From: Candidatus Cloacimonadota bacterium
GTDB lineage: Bacteria > Cloacimonadota > Cloacimonadia > Cloacimonadales > Cloacimonadaceae
Assembly: GCA_029567705.1 (NCBI GenBank)
Contig: JAKPXC010000058.1
Location: 1 to 51,025, forward strand
Length of the DNA stretch: 51,025 nt
Direction of reading: 5' to 3'
The translations under genes and the position numbers were made by a program. Below the pieces are notes generated by a model. It had not been told where the DNA came from and did not search any database. It was given only the letters and a program-made list of their open reading frames with translations. Below are positions 45,301-51,025 of this stretch, piece after piece. Position 1 is the first letter of the stretch. Each line of letters begins with the position of its first letter.

Positions 45301-45555
45301 AAGCTTGGAAAAGTGGTTGGCTTCCCCTCCAGCGGGGCTGTGATCGGCACCTGGGAATACGACCTGATCGATGGCTCCTCCATGCGCATGCCCTCCACCG
45401 GTTGGTACAAGCTGGATGGCACCAATATGGAAGGAACCGGTGCCCAACCGGATATCGTGATCGAACACACACCCAACGATCTGGTAAAACGCAACGATCT
45501 TCAGCTTCAGCGAGCCATTGAGGAATTGCTGGGAGAACTGGAATCCGGAGAATAG
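42310..45555 (+). CDS. Secreted tricorn-like S41 protease
   Basis: 1081 residues from ATG 42310 (GGAG 6 nt upstream; ATG 42298 is an in-frame alternative with AAGG). The signal peptide ends IYALG. Residues ~20-560 form TolB/tricorn beta-propellers (SPDGSQICFVYDNDLWLVP, WSPIWSPDGSSIAF, WTPDSRSLLMS). A proline-rich linker (~570-600) leads to a PDZ domain (~785-860) and the S41 core (~890-1060) with VRGNTGG and the nucleophile region EHSFSDGEIF (Ser ~983/985). The N-terminal catalytic C1 domain keeps NMHGQDW. It probably trims peptides in the periplasm or outside. Confidence 0.92.
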   Translation: MTKKLTLIIGLMLCFAGIYALGPGFSKDPAPSPDGSQICFVYDNDLWLVPFTGGNAVRLTNTEASEWSPIWSPDGSSIAFNSNREGFTGIYTISPRGGSSQLIFPDRYSVVEWFADGQNLLVARQSFELGTGFYKLPLNGERPTLLAEIGDSFASLSPDNRKIIFNRYGDPFREAYRGSLNGDLWELDLASGNYTRLTNTPTTERYVCHSYTGNNVYFCASDGSKYQIMRVRNGNFSQPEQLSNFDYWSARDIKIARRSDRMTYEFFNEIWAYDPARAGREPGSGCFKVEINILEDQWQNPRRTSTMNDDFDTFAVSSDHLLVGFNYMYDLFAIPRKGGDAKQLSFDMNGVSDLLFLKDNRTILMTRTQKGEDKLFSVTMDSVATEIKPVDWFGADSMTVERVYRDDSGLIVLIYRDRLKGGNIAWTDDELAEFHTIPTPYATSSNVAFSPDKSFAAFAVVRDDIWTRELYLYDIHNNELIKLLNDDRWIGSIYWTPDSRSLLMSRGGDIFRLDLVPRDELEYDKNHWNEILRYTEETDQVNYDREDGSYYEPQIPDSLAATTQPITEPVEPEVTEAPVTPETQPEAPAPVSQVKLVRENLRERLYPVISHPSNGLNAVHVESDSVFYYISYPSDRSGNTEIFKINIYGNNNRQETSLGSGIGEAIKVDTTIYYSQNHQLKSYNLESGTRREIKATLDYEYDINLLNRRVFEQVWAAFGLNFYDLNMHGQDWNAAFERYAPYLENVRNTNDLESIIDEMIGDVNASHTGFYPRQDKTYPYRSQAYLGLEFDYSERLPEGVKVRYVYPGTRLSYLYSLRPGEIITHIDNHRISSRSPLDSLLIDKIGKPIHLTVQRDSTSVEMIVNGLSWSQSRELWYQDRVEQTKNKVNEASGGRLGYVHIPSMGSEDWTNFQRDLFRDNADKEALIIDVRGNTGGRIHDQIISLLIKTPYGYSTSRRYSREKRFEPSRIWAKPSIVLVDEHSFSDGEIFPIIYQELKLGKVVGFPSSGAVIGTWEYDLIDGSSMRMPSTGWYKLDGTNMEGTGAQPDIVIEHTPNDLVKRNDLQLQRAIEELLGELESGE

Positions 45556-45561
45556 ATTGCC

Positions 45562-46440
45562 ATGACCGCTACCGAACTCAATAATCTGCTGCTTAGAGTC
45601 GAGATCCTGGCCAGATCAAACTGGATTCATGCCATGCACTTGCTTTGCGAAGCCGAAGACCTCTATCCCCAGGATCCCCGCATTCCCGCAACCCGCGGGC
45701 TGATCTACTTTGAGAATCACAACTACAAGGAAGCCTCAAAGTCTTATCAGAGAGCTTATGAACTGGGTTCGCGGGATATCCAGGTGCTCTATATGCTGGG
45801 AAATTCCTATTTCGTGCAGGGGGAATTCCGTCTGGCTCTGATTTACTACAACCAGATCACCAACCAATCTGTAGAACTCTGTTACAACAAAGCTTTGGCG
45901 CTTTCCAATCTGGGCAGAGTGGGCGAAAGCATCAAGCTACTCCAGGAAGCTCTGCATAGTTTTCCGCCTCAGATCTATGTGTATATCATGCTGGCAGATC
46001 AGTATATCCGCCTCAATGACATTGATCAGGCCCTCAAGACAGTGCAGGATGCCGAGAAACGCCTGGGTCCCAGCCCCGGTCTCTATGCCCTCAAAGGCAC
46101 AATCTATGCCAAACAGAAGAATTGGCTCCAGAGCTATGCCGCCTTCCGTAAGGCAGATAGCGGTAAGTTCGCCATATTTCCGGATCATTTTGGCCTCTAT
46201 GCCAATGCTGCGGCAATGTCCGGCTTCATCGATGAAGCTATTGAGCTCTTCGAACACGCCCTGGTCTATATGCCATATTCGGAAACAATTTATGAAGATT
46301 ACTGCCGGGCTGTGCTGGAAAACGGCAGGGAAGATCTGGCCAAAAAGATCATCAGCCGCGCCCGCAAGCACCTTCTGCAGCTCAGCCCCGCTTTACGCCT
46401 GATGCAACAGAGGATTAGCCCCAGCAGACCAAAGCCATGA
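45562..46440 (+). CDS. TPR-repeat protein
   Basis: 292 residues starting 6 nt after the tricorn gene; GGAG is 11 nt upstream, a long spacing. About seven TPR-like repeats run the whole length (e.g. IPATRGLIYFENHNYKEASK, ALSNLGRVGESIKLLQEAL, LRLMQQR). No signal peptide, so cytoplasmic adaptor. Overlaps manA by 4 nt (ATGA). Partner unknown. Confidence 0.85.
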   Translation: MTATELNNLLLRVEILARSNWIHAMHLLCEAEDLYPQDPRIPATRGLIYFENHNYKEASKSYQRAYELGSRDIQVLYMLGNSYFVQGEFRLALIYYNQITNQSVELCYNKALALSNLGRVGESIKLLQEALHSFPPQIYVYIMLADQYIRLNDIDQALKTVQDAEKRLGPSPGLYALKGTIYAKQKNWLQSYAAFRKADSGKFAIFPDHFGLYANAAAMSGFIDEAIELFEHALVYMPYSETIYEDYCRAVLENGREDLAKKIISRARKHLLQLSPALRLMQQRISPSRPKP

Positions 46441-47645
46441 TTCTGAAGCTCAAGAACCCGGTTCGTCCCTACCCCTGGGGTTCCCGCTCCTTCCTGCAGA
46501 ATTATCTGGGACTTCCCGAAGAGCTGGGCAAACCCCTGGCGGAGCTCTGGATCGGAGCCCATCCGCAGGCTTCTTCTGTGATCGAATCCAGCGGACAAAA
46601 CCTGGAAGAATACATCTCTTCAAATCCCCATCCCGCCCTCGGTAAAGCCAGGGAAATCAACCGGGATAAGCTGCCCTTCCTCTTCAAAGTCCTGGCCGTG
46701 GCAGAACCGCTTTCCATCCAGATTCATCCCAATAAAACCCAGGCTGAGGAAGGCTTCAAAAGAGAAAACCAAGCTGGTATTGCCCTGGATGACCCCAAGC
46801 GTAACTACAAGGACGACAATCATAAACCCGAGCTGATCATAGCGCTTACGCCTTTCAAAGCACTTTGCGGTCTGAGAAAATACAACCAGATCATCAGCTT
46901 TGGCACGGCTCTGGGCTGGGGTAAGTATATGCCTTTGTGGGAGAGCTTTGCGAGCTCCGGATCCAAGCAGGAATTTCAAGCTTGGTTCCTGAGCCTGATG
47001 GATGCTGAAGCCCGGCTTCTTGCAGAGCTTATCAGCCACATAGATAAAGTTCTGGATAAAGCCGGGATCATTCCCCATGAGGTAAAAGCCCTTTTCCGCT
47101 CCCTGCGTCTGCGTTATCCACTGGATCTGGGCTTGCTCTTCCCCTTCCTGCTCAATCTGGTGAACTTATCTCCCGGCCAAGCCATCTTCTTGGAAGCAGG
47201 AATCCTGCATGCCTACCTGGAAGGCAATGGACTGGAACTAATGGCCAGTTCGGACAATGTGATTCGTGCCGGACTGACTCCCAAACACATAGATATTGAA
47301 GAGTTTAAGCGGGTTTGCCGCTTTGAGCCTTTCTCCCCAGAGCTCCTGGAAGCCAAAGTTCCCTCCGGCTCCAAAAGACCCCGCCTCAAAGCTTTCGCCA
47401 CAGATGTACAGGACTTTCGTCTGCAATTGCTGGAACTGGCAGAACATGAAAGCATCACTCTTGATCCACAGGGACTTCCCACTCTGCTCTTCTGTCTGGA
47501 GGGGAACCTGCGCTTTGCTGATGAAGGGGTACTGGACGACACTTCCTACGGAAAAACCTCAACGTTCTTTGTCACTGCCAACCAAAAGCCCTTTGATTTG
47601 CTGGGACCATGTAAGCTGGCGCTGGTGGATGTTCCGCTACAGTGA
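46437..47645 (+). CDS. manA: Mannose-6-phosphate isomerase, type I
   Basis: 402 residues, overlapping the TPR gene by 4 nt. Zinc ligands: Gln and His in SIQIHPNK (~96-103), Glu in DNHKPELI (~128-134) and His in LEAGILHAYLEG. The substrate-binding part DNVIRAGLTPKHID is also present. It interconverts fructose-6-phosphate and mannose-6-phosphate for glycan synthesis. Its stop codon TGA (47643-47645) lies inside the first unit of heptamer tract 3, so the repeat has reached, or supplied, the gene end. Confidence 0.96.
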   Translation: MILKLKNPVRPYPWGSRSFLQNYLGLPEELGKPLAELWIGAHPQASSVIESSGQNLEEYISSNPHPALGKAREINRDKLPFLFKVLAVAEPLSIQIHPNKTQAEEGFKRENQAGIALDDPKRNYKDDNHKPELIIALTPFKALCGLRKYNQIISFGTALGWGKYMPLWESFASSGSKQEFQAWFLSLMDAEARLLAELISHIDKVLDKAGIIPHEVKALFRSLRLRYPLDLGLLFPFLLNLVNLSPGQAIFLEAGILHAYLEGNGLELMASSDNVIRAGLTPKHIDIEEFKRVCRFEPFSPELLEAKVPSGSKRPRLKAFATDVQDFRLQLLELAEHESITLDPQGLPTLLFCLEGNLRFADEGVLDDTSYGKTSTFFVTANQKPFDLLGPCKLALVDVPLQ

Positions 47646-47708
47646 ACAGTGATCAGTGAACAGTGAACAGAAAGTGACGAGTGACGAGTAACAAGTAACG
47701 AGAGCTGC
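47641..47708. repeat. Degenerate heptamer tract 3
   Basis: Begins at the stop codon of manA: AGTGAAC, AGTGATC, AGTGAAC, AGTGAAC, then AGAAAGTGACGAGTGACGAG, TAACAAG, TAACGAG, ending AGAGCTGC. It runs directly into the covarying hairpin repeat at 47712. Confidence 0.75.
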
Positions 47709-47711
47709 TTC

Positions 47712-47806
47712 GCTCCTCCGGTTGGAGTTCAAGAGGGCTTCGAGTCTATGACTTTAGATCTGCACTAGATGCCCTCTGGGACTTCAACCAGCAAGTGGCG
47801 AAGCGG
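47712..47806 (+). repeat. Covarying hairpin repeat, copy B3
   Basis: GGTTGGAGTTCAAGAGGGC (47720-47738) pairs with GCCCTCTGGGACTTCAACC (47771-47789), with two G-U pairs and one A-G mismatch. The outer part is the constant GGTTGGAGTTCA / GGACTTCAACC; the inner AGAGGGC / GCCCTCT differs from the other copies but still pairs. Flanked by GCTTCGC on the left and GCGAAGC on the right. Confidence 0.75.
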
Positions 47807-47979
47807 AGCTTTTCTACTAAGCTGGCACCCACTGTTAATGGTTAGTAGCTAATGAGTTAATGCTCCTCAAACCGATTTCGGATTTTAAGCGTCCTCGTCT
47901 GCACGGGCTCGGAGAGTCCGAAGTATTTACCGAGATATTCCTAGAACCCATAGAGTACTGTGTACTCAGCCTTACATGT

Positions 47980-48225
47980 AACCCATTTCAATGGGTTTGC
48001 AGATTAGAGGCGGTGGTTTTAACCACCGTATCCGTGGAACTCAGAGTGACTTAACTCCATCAAAGACTACGTGGTGATACATAGATTACCAGGCGTTCAT
48101 GCCTGGTAATCTATGTATCACCATGTAGCTTGTGATAAACCGGCTATTGTCTATTGTATTATCCTGTTATCAAATACGGTGGTTAAAACCACCGCCTCTC
48201 GTCTGGAAACCCGATAAATCGGGTT
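47980..48225. repeat. MITE-like element with hairpin ends and nested palindromes
   Basis: 246 bp, no ORF of note. Each end is a small hairpin of the same design: AACCCAT-TTCA-ATGGGTT (47980-47997) and AACCCGAT-AA-ATCGGGTT (48208-48225). Inside these, two 39-nt arms are inverted copies (47993-48031 and 48174-48212, three mismatches), and each contains the palindrome GGTGGTTTTAACCACC or GGTGGTTAAAACCACC. At the centre, a 28-bp hairpin spans 48067-48128: 22 bp perfect (48073-48094 / 48101-48122) with loop GTTCAT. The symmetry at three scales is typical of REP/MITE-type repeats moved by a transposase encoded elsewhere. Confidence 0.75.
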
Positions 48226-48290
48226 GTTGCTTCAACCATATTTCACCTCTGACGCCTTGTCGGCCACTCGTTACTCCCCAATTTCTCCCG

Positions 48291-48367
48291 GACTCTTCAC
48301 CGTGTCTTGCAGGACTCTTCCCGAGCAAAGTGTTCGGGAAGAGTCCTGCAAGACACGGCGAAGAGTC
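48291..48367. repeat. GACTCTTC palindromic repeat, copy 3 (near-perfect 77-nt palindrome)
   Basis: The two 37-nt arms pair at 35 positions plus one G-U pair and one A-C mismatch, around a 3-nt loop AAG. The left arm is nearly identical to copies 1 and 2 (GACTCTTCACCGTGTCTTGC, AGGACTCTTCCCGAGCA); here the right arm mirrors it fully (TCCTGCAAGACACGG), unlike the tandem units in the other copies. Confidence 0.88.
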
Positions 48368-48440
48368 GGCAACCTATTAGCAAGAAATCTGCGATGTACA
48401 AAAAAGAGACGCTCCGGTAAGTGGTATGGTGCATTCGTAG

Positions 48441-48582
48441 GGAGGATTCCGATCCTCCAAACAATCTCCCTGGACTACACATATTTGACTCCGCGTAGCA
48501 TCGGAATGCTACGATACGTGGGTAGTGGAGGATTCCGATCCTCCAGAAAAAAGAGCCAGTAGCATCGGACTGCTGCGATACG
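48441..48582. repeat. Two tandem copies of a double-hairpin unit
   Basis: Unit 1: GGAGGATTCCGATCCTCC (48441-48458), then GTAGCATCGGAATGCTAC (48495-48512) plus GATACG. Unit 2: GGAGGATTCCGATCCTCC (48527-48544), then GTAGCATCGGACTGCTGC (48559-48576) plus GATACG. Each has two hairpins with 4-nt loops that are complementary to each other (TCCG and CGGA), so the two loops could kiss. The second unit ends 15 nt before the TTGACA box of the ArsR-type gene. The gap 47646-48641 also contains unremarkable sequence at 47830-47979 and 48384-48440. Confidence 0.75.
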
Positions 48583-48596
48583 CCTGCAGATTGGCC

Positions 48597-48624
48597 TTGA
48601 CAGATTCTCCTTCCCTTATATGTG
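48597..48624 (+). promoter_or_regulatory. Putative promoter of the ArsR-DUF2087 gene
   Basis: TTGACA at 48597-48602 and TATGTG at 48619-48624 with a 16-nt spacer. Transcription would begin near 48631, giving a leader of only ~10 nt to ATG 48642 or ~22 nt to ATG 48654. Neither start has a good Shine-Dalgarno. Confidence 0.45.
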
Positions 48625-48641
48625 TTTCGATAAATAACGAA

Positions 48642-49253
48642 ATGGATGTAGATATGAAAGCACTACAATTATTTAAGGGACTCGCAGACGAATCCAGGCT
48701 AGAGATCATCCGGCTTCTGCAGCAGAAAGCCTGGTGCGTGGAAGATCTGGCCGAAGAACTGCATCTGGCCGTCTCAACCGTCTCCGCCCACCTGAAGAAG
48801 CTGCAGCAGGCGGGATTGGTTTATCCCGTGAAAGTACAGTACTACAGCCTTTACCATCTTAAGAAGGAGATATTGGATATGAAACTGCAAGAGCTAATAC
48901 CCGCAGATCACGCAACCGAGGACGATGCCGTGGAAACTTTGCGCAAGAAGGTCTTACAGACCTACTTCGAGGATGGCAAGGTGAAACGACTACCGACTCA
49001 GAACAAGAAACGCTGGATCGTCTATCTGGAAATCATCCGGCTCTTCGAAGCAGCACGCATCTATTCGGAGAAGGAGATTAACGCCGTGATCAGTTCTATC
49101 CACGAGGACTACTGCCTGGTACGGCGAGAACTGGTGGAAGAAGGCGTTCTGGAACGCCAGAACGGCCGCTATCGCTTCGTGGAAAACTATGCCGAGCATC
49201 CCGGCTTCTACCAAAAGATCTGGCGTGAAAGCATGGGCTTGCCGAACAACTAA
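48642..49253 (+). CDS. ArsR-type winged-helix regulator fused to DUF2087
   Basis: 203 residues from ATG 48642; ATG 48654 (199 residues, GGATG upstream) is equally possible. Residues ~5-80 are an ArsR-type HTH (LFKGLADESRLEIIRLLQQ, CVEDLAEELHLAVSTVSAHLKKLQQAGLV) without the metal-binding ELCVCDL cysteines. Residues ~100-185 match DUF2087 (LQTYFEDGKVKRLPTQNKKR...FEAARIYSEKEINAVI...DYCLVRRELVEEGVLERQNGRYRF), itself a helical domain often linked to HTH domains. A cytoplasmic regulator; target unknown. Confidence 0.88.
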   Translation: MDVDMKALQLFKGLADESRLEIIRLLQQKAWCVEDLAEELHLAVSTVSAHLKKLQQAGLVYPVKVQYYSLYHLKKEILDMKLQELIPADHATEDDAVETLRKKVLQTYFEDGKVKRLPTQNKKRWIVYLEIIRLFEAARIYSEKEINAVISSIHEDYCLVRRELVEEGVLERQNGRYRFVENYAEHPGFYQKIWRESMGLPNN

Positions 49254-49264
49254 CCACAAAGAAA

Positions 49265-49309
49265 TTGACATGTTTTCAGGAATCCGGTAGTTTGACCAAA
49301 TGGTTAAAC
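49265..49309 (+). promoter_or_regulatory. Promoter with overlapping TetR-type operator
   Basis: TTGACA at 49265-49270 and TAGTTT at 49288-49293 are 17 nt apart. The 20-nt dyad GTTTGACCAAATGGTTAAAC (49290-49309) overlaps the -10 and the start region. Half-sites GTTTNACC and GGTNAAAC pair exactly. Bound repressor would block the promoter, as in most TetR systems. Confidence 0.65.
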
Positions 49310-49334
49310 AATAATCTGTAACTGGATGTTAAAC

Positions 49335-49961
49335 ATGGCAATTAAGCAAAGTGCAAGAGATCGCATCTCCAAAGCGGCAGAGCAGGAATTTCTGCGCAAG
49401 GGCTTTGAAGGTGCCCGCATGCAGTCCATAGCTGATGCAGCCGGGATCAATAAAGCTCTGCTGCATTACTACTTCGGCAGCAAACAGGACTTGTATGTGC
49501 ACATACTGGAGAGGCAATTCGCCTCCATGTATGAAAGCATCTTTATGCAGATGGAGAGCGCTGCAGATTTTCATAGCTGGCTACGGGGGATCATCCACAA
49601 GTATCTCTATGAGGTGGCAAGCAAGCCCAATTTTGCCCGTTTCGTGGTCTGGGAGCTGAGCGGCAGCAACCCGAATCTGCCGGTGGTATTCAAGAAGATA
49701 TTAAAAGCCAAAGGACATGATATCAGCGACTTATTCCCCCTGATCCGCAAAAAGTTGATGACGGTGGGCTTGCAGGATTACGATCCCCTGCAGTTCCTGC
49801 TGAACCTGTTGTCTCTATGTATATTTCCATTTTTGGCAAAGCCCGTGATATCACAATTGTTGGGCTTTGAACCTTTCAAGGAGCCTTCCTTCATAGCAAC
49901 CCGGGAAGAGGAGATATACTTGCTGTTGACCCAAGGAATGTTCCGCGAGGATGGAAAATGA
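49335..49961 (+). CDS. TetR/AcrR-family repressor
   Basis: 208 residues from ATG 49335; an ATG three codons earlier (49326) is in frame. The N-terminal HTH is classic (RISKAAEQEFLRKGFEGARMQSIADAAGINKALLHYYFGSK in segments, ~8-50). The C-terminal helical domain is the ligand pocket. The order TetR-HlyD-ABC is that of E. coli cecR-ybhG-ybhF, so it likely represses the exporter genes and itself through the dyad at 49290-49309. Overlaps the next gene by 4 nt (ATGA). Confidence 0.93.
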   Translation: MAIKQSARDRISKAAEQEFLRKGFEGARMQSIADAAGINKALLHYYFGSKQDLYVHILERQFASMYESIFMQMESAADFHSWLRGIIHKYLYEVASKPNFARFVVWELSGSNPNLPVVFKKILKAKGHDISDLFPLIRKKLMTVGLQDYDPLQFLLNLLSLCIFPFLAKPVISQLLGFEPFKEPSFIATREEEIYLLLTQGMFREDGK

Positions 49962-50833
49962 AGAAAATTATCATTGTTTTGGCATTGATCGTTACTCTCA
50001 GCGCTTGCTCACCCCGGCAGGAAAAGGCAAGCTGGACCAGTCAGATGGAAGCCAGCATCTATAAAGTCTCCACCCAGACCGGTGGGAAAATCCTCTCCCT
50101 GAGAGTGAAGGAAGGCGATACAGTAAATGCCGGAGATACTCTGGCAGTGCTGGATGCCCGGGAACTGCAGTATAATCTGGAGCAACTCCTGGCCGGATTA
50201 CAGGAGATAAACGCCCAAGAGGCAATCTTCCGCACCCAGATTTCTGCCGCCGAAGAGGATTTGGCTTACGTAGATACACGTCAGGGACGCAATGAGCGGC
50301 TCTATGAAGCTGCCGTGATCCCCCGCCAGAACCTTGAGGACGGGCAGATTCAGCAGACGAGAGCTCAAAACCTGCTCCGAACCGCCCGGCAAAACCTCAC
50401 GGTGCTGGACGCCAAACGAGCCTCTTTGCAGGCCCAGCAGAAGATCCTGCAAAAAAAGCTGGTTGACACCATAATCACCAGTCCGGCTGACGGAGTGGTG
50501 GAGACCTTATACTACAGCGAAGGTGAGCTGATGCCTCCCCTGGGTCAATTGGCAGAATTGAGCGATATCACCAGTCCCGAAGCCAATATCTATGTTTCAG
50601 AAGAATGGCTGCCCCGCCTGAAACCCGGCACGAAGTTCCAAATCCGGGTGCAGGGGCAAGCCCAAGCTCTATCCGCAGAGCTGATCCGGATCAGCAACCG
50701 GGCGGAATTTACCCCGAAGACGGTGTTAACTCCGGACAACCGCAGCATCATGGTCTATGCGGTCCGTCTGCGTGCCGAGAATCCGGATGGCATCCTCAAG
50801 GATGGCATGCCGGTGGACATCAGTCTGCCATGA
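49958..50833 (+). CDS. HlyD-family membrane fusion lipoprotein (YbhG-like)
   Basis: 291 residues. The lipobox LSAC gives a lipidated Cys17. A lipoyl-like half (STQTGGKILSLRVKEGDTVNAGDTLAVLD, in part, ~35-60), a long helical hairpin (~65-150), the second lipoyl half (DTIITSPADGVVETLYYSEGE) and a beta barrel follow in the usual order. It would link an inner-membrane ABC exporter to an outer-membrane duct. The coupling to tetR and to the ABC gene (both ATGA) supports one efflux complex. Confidence 0.93.
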   Translation: MKKIIIVLALIVTLSACSPRQEKASWTSQMEASIYKVSTQTGGKILSLRVKEGDTVNAGDTLAVLDARELQYNLEQLLAGLQEINAQEAIFRTQISAAEEDLAYVDTRQGRNERLYEAAVIPRQNLEDGQIQQTRAQNLLRTARQNLTVLDAKRASLQAQQKILQKKLVDTIITSPADGVVETLYYSEGELMPPLGQLAELSDITSPEANIYVSEEWLPRLKPGTKFQIRVQGQAQALSAELIRISNRAEFTPKTVLTPDNRSIMVYAVRLRAENPDGILKDGMPVDISLP

Positions 50834-51025
50834 ATTGTGTGGAACTGGAGGGGCTGAGCATCTCCTATGGAGAGCTGACCGCCCTCGACCAGATCAGCCT
50901 TAATGTGCCGGAGGCTGTGCTCTATGGCATCATCGGGCCGGATGGCGCCGGCAAGACCAGCCTGATGCGGGCAATCTGCACCCTCCTGCCCTTCCGCCAA
51001 GGCAGGATTACAGTGATGGGTATGG
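50830..51025 (+). CDS. ABC transporter ATP-binding protein, 5' part (YbhF-like)
   Basis: The 65 codons present begin MNCVELEGLSISYGEL and include the Walker A motif GPDGAGKT (36-43) in the form seen in YbhF-type exporters. The window ends before the signature motif. It overlaps the membrane fusion gene by 4 nt (ATGA). ABC-2 permease genes are expected just downstream. Confidence 0.92.
   Translation, partial: MNCVELEGLSISYGELTALDQISLNVPEAVLYGIIGPDGAGKTSLMRAICTLLPFRQGRITVMGM

Noticed and set aside
44749-45468. Minus-strand ORF of 239 codons in the tricorn gene
   Set aside because: Antisense shadow; the plus strand has PDZ and S41 motifs here.
47860-48054. ORF of 64 codons in the gap after manA
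   Set aside because: It runs into the MITE-like element, has no ribosome site and no protein-like composition.
48132-48562. Overlapping small ORFs containing ESCKTR or PEHF-like peptides, also at 7967 and 48297
   Set aside because: The shared peptide is simply the translation of the GACTCTTC palindrome in different frames and strands.
47641-48582. Possible CRISPR array
   Set aside because: Repeats differ in length and type, are palindromic, and are not separated by equal unique spacers.

Overview
The window is about 51 kb of chromosome, roughly half G+C, from a Gram-negative bacterium. Several features point to the FCB superphylum, and the overall mix most resembles Cloacimonadota: secreted proteins ending in a FlgD/T9SS-like domain (YPNPF...WDGRD...PGIYFL), tandem GWxTD-domain proteins, a TPR/ExbB/ExbD/TonB-like envelope operon, DUF3795 and FapA. 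The phylum call is inference from gene content. No rRNA, tRNA, CRISPR array, prophage or complete insertion sequence was seen.

Layout. 1-4065: edge of a minus-strand gene, a DUF3795 protein, a secreted FlgD-tailed protein, and a convergent CrtI-like oxidoreductase. 4066-7475: a winged-helix regulator with a possible 34-codon ORF, then tldD-pmbA. 7476-8136: repeat-rich gap. 8137-9792: secreted beta-propeller-like protein. 10126-15983: dnaE overlapping two GWxTD genes, converging on yraN. 16451-17677: outer-membrane protein with an Asp-Thr-Gly-Thr repeat tract. 17819-27298: six-gene envelope operon (1948-residue TPR protein, small secreted protein, ExbB, two different ExbD proteins, TonB-like transducer with a large N-terminal cytoplasmic domain), closed by a strong terminator. 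27416-34144: priA, a membrane protein, an orphan TPR histidine kinase, and a shortened DnaE paralogue lacking the catalytic residues. 34145-34753: repeats. 34754-47645: a tightly packed run tilS-hpt-ftsH-MFS-pgeF-fapA-tricorn-TPR-manA, most junctions overlapping by about 4 nt. 47646-48641: about 1 kb of nested palindromic repeats. 48642-51025: an ArsR-DUF2087 regulator, then TetR-HlyD-ABC genes arranged like E. coli cecR-ybhGF.

Genes are compact and mostly cotranscribed. The repeats sit only in gaps between transcription units. Several families recur: a 77-85 bp GACTCTTC/GAAGAGTC palindrome (3 copies), a hairpin with constant ends and changing but complementary inner arms (3 copies), heptamer tracts (3 copies), and two MITE-like elements. 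Many transcription units are preceded by a TTGAC box at a -35-like position, with variable -10 sequences. priA and yraN have this box exactly 35 nt before the ATG and no Shine-Dalgarno, suggesting leaderless mRNAs.

Most notable: the energised TPR-ExbBD-TonB operon with its unequal ExbD pair, the catalytically dead DnaE-like protein, and the covarying hairpin family.
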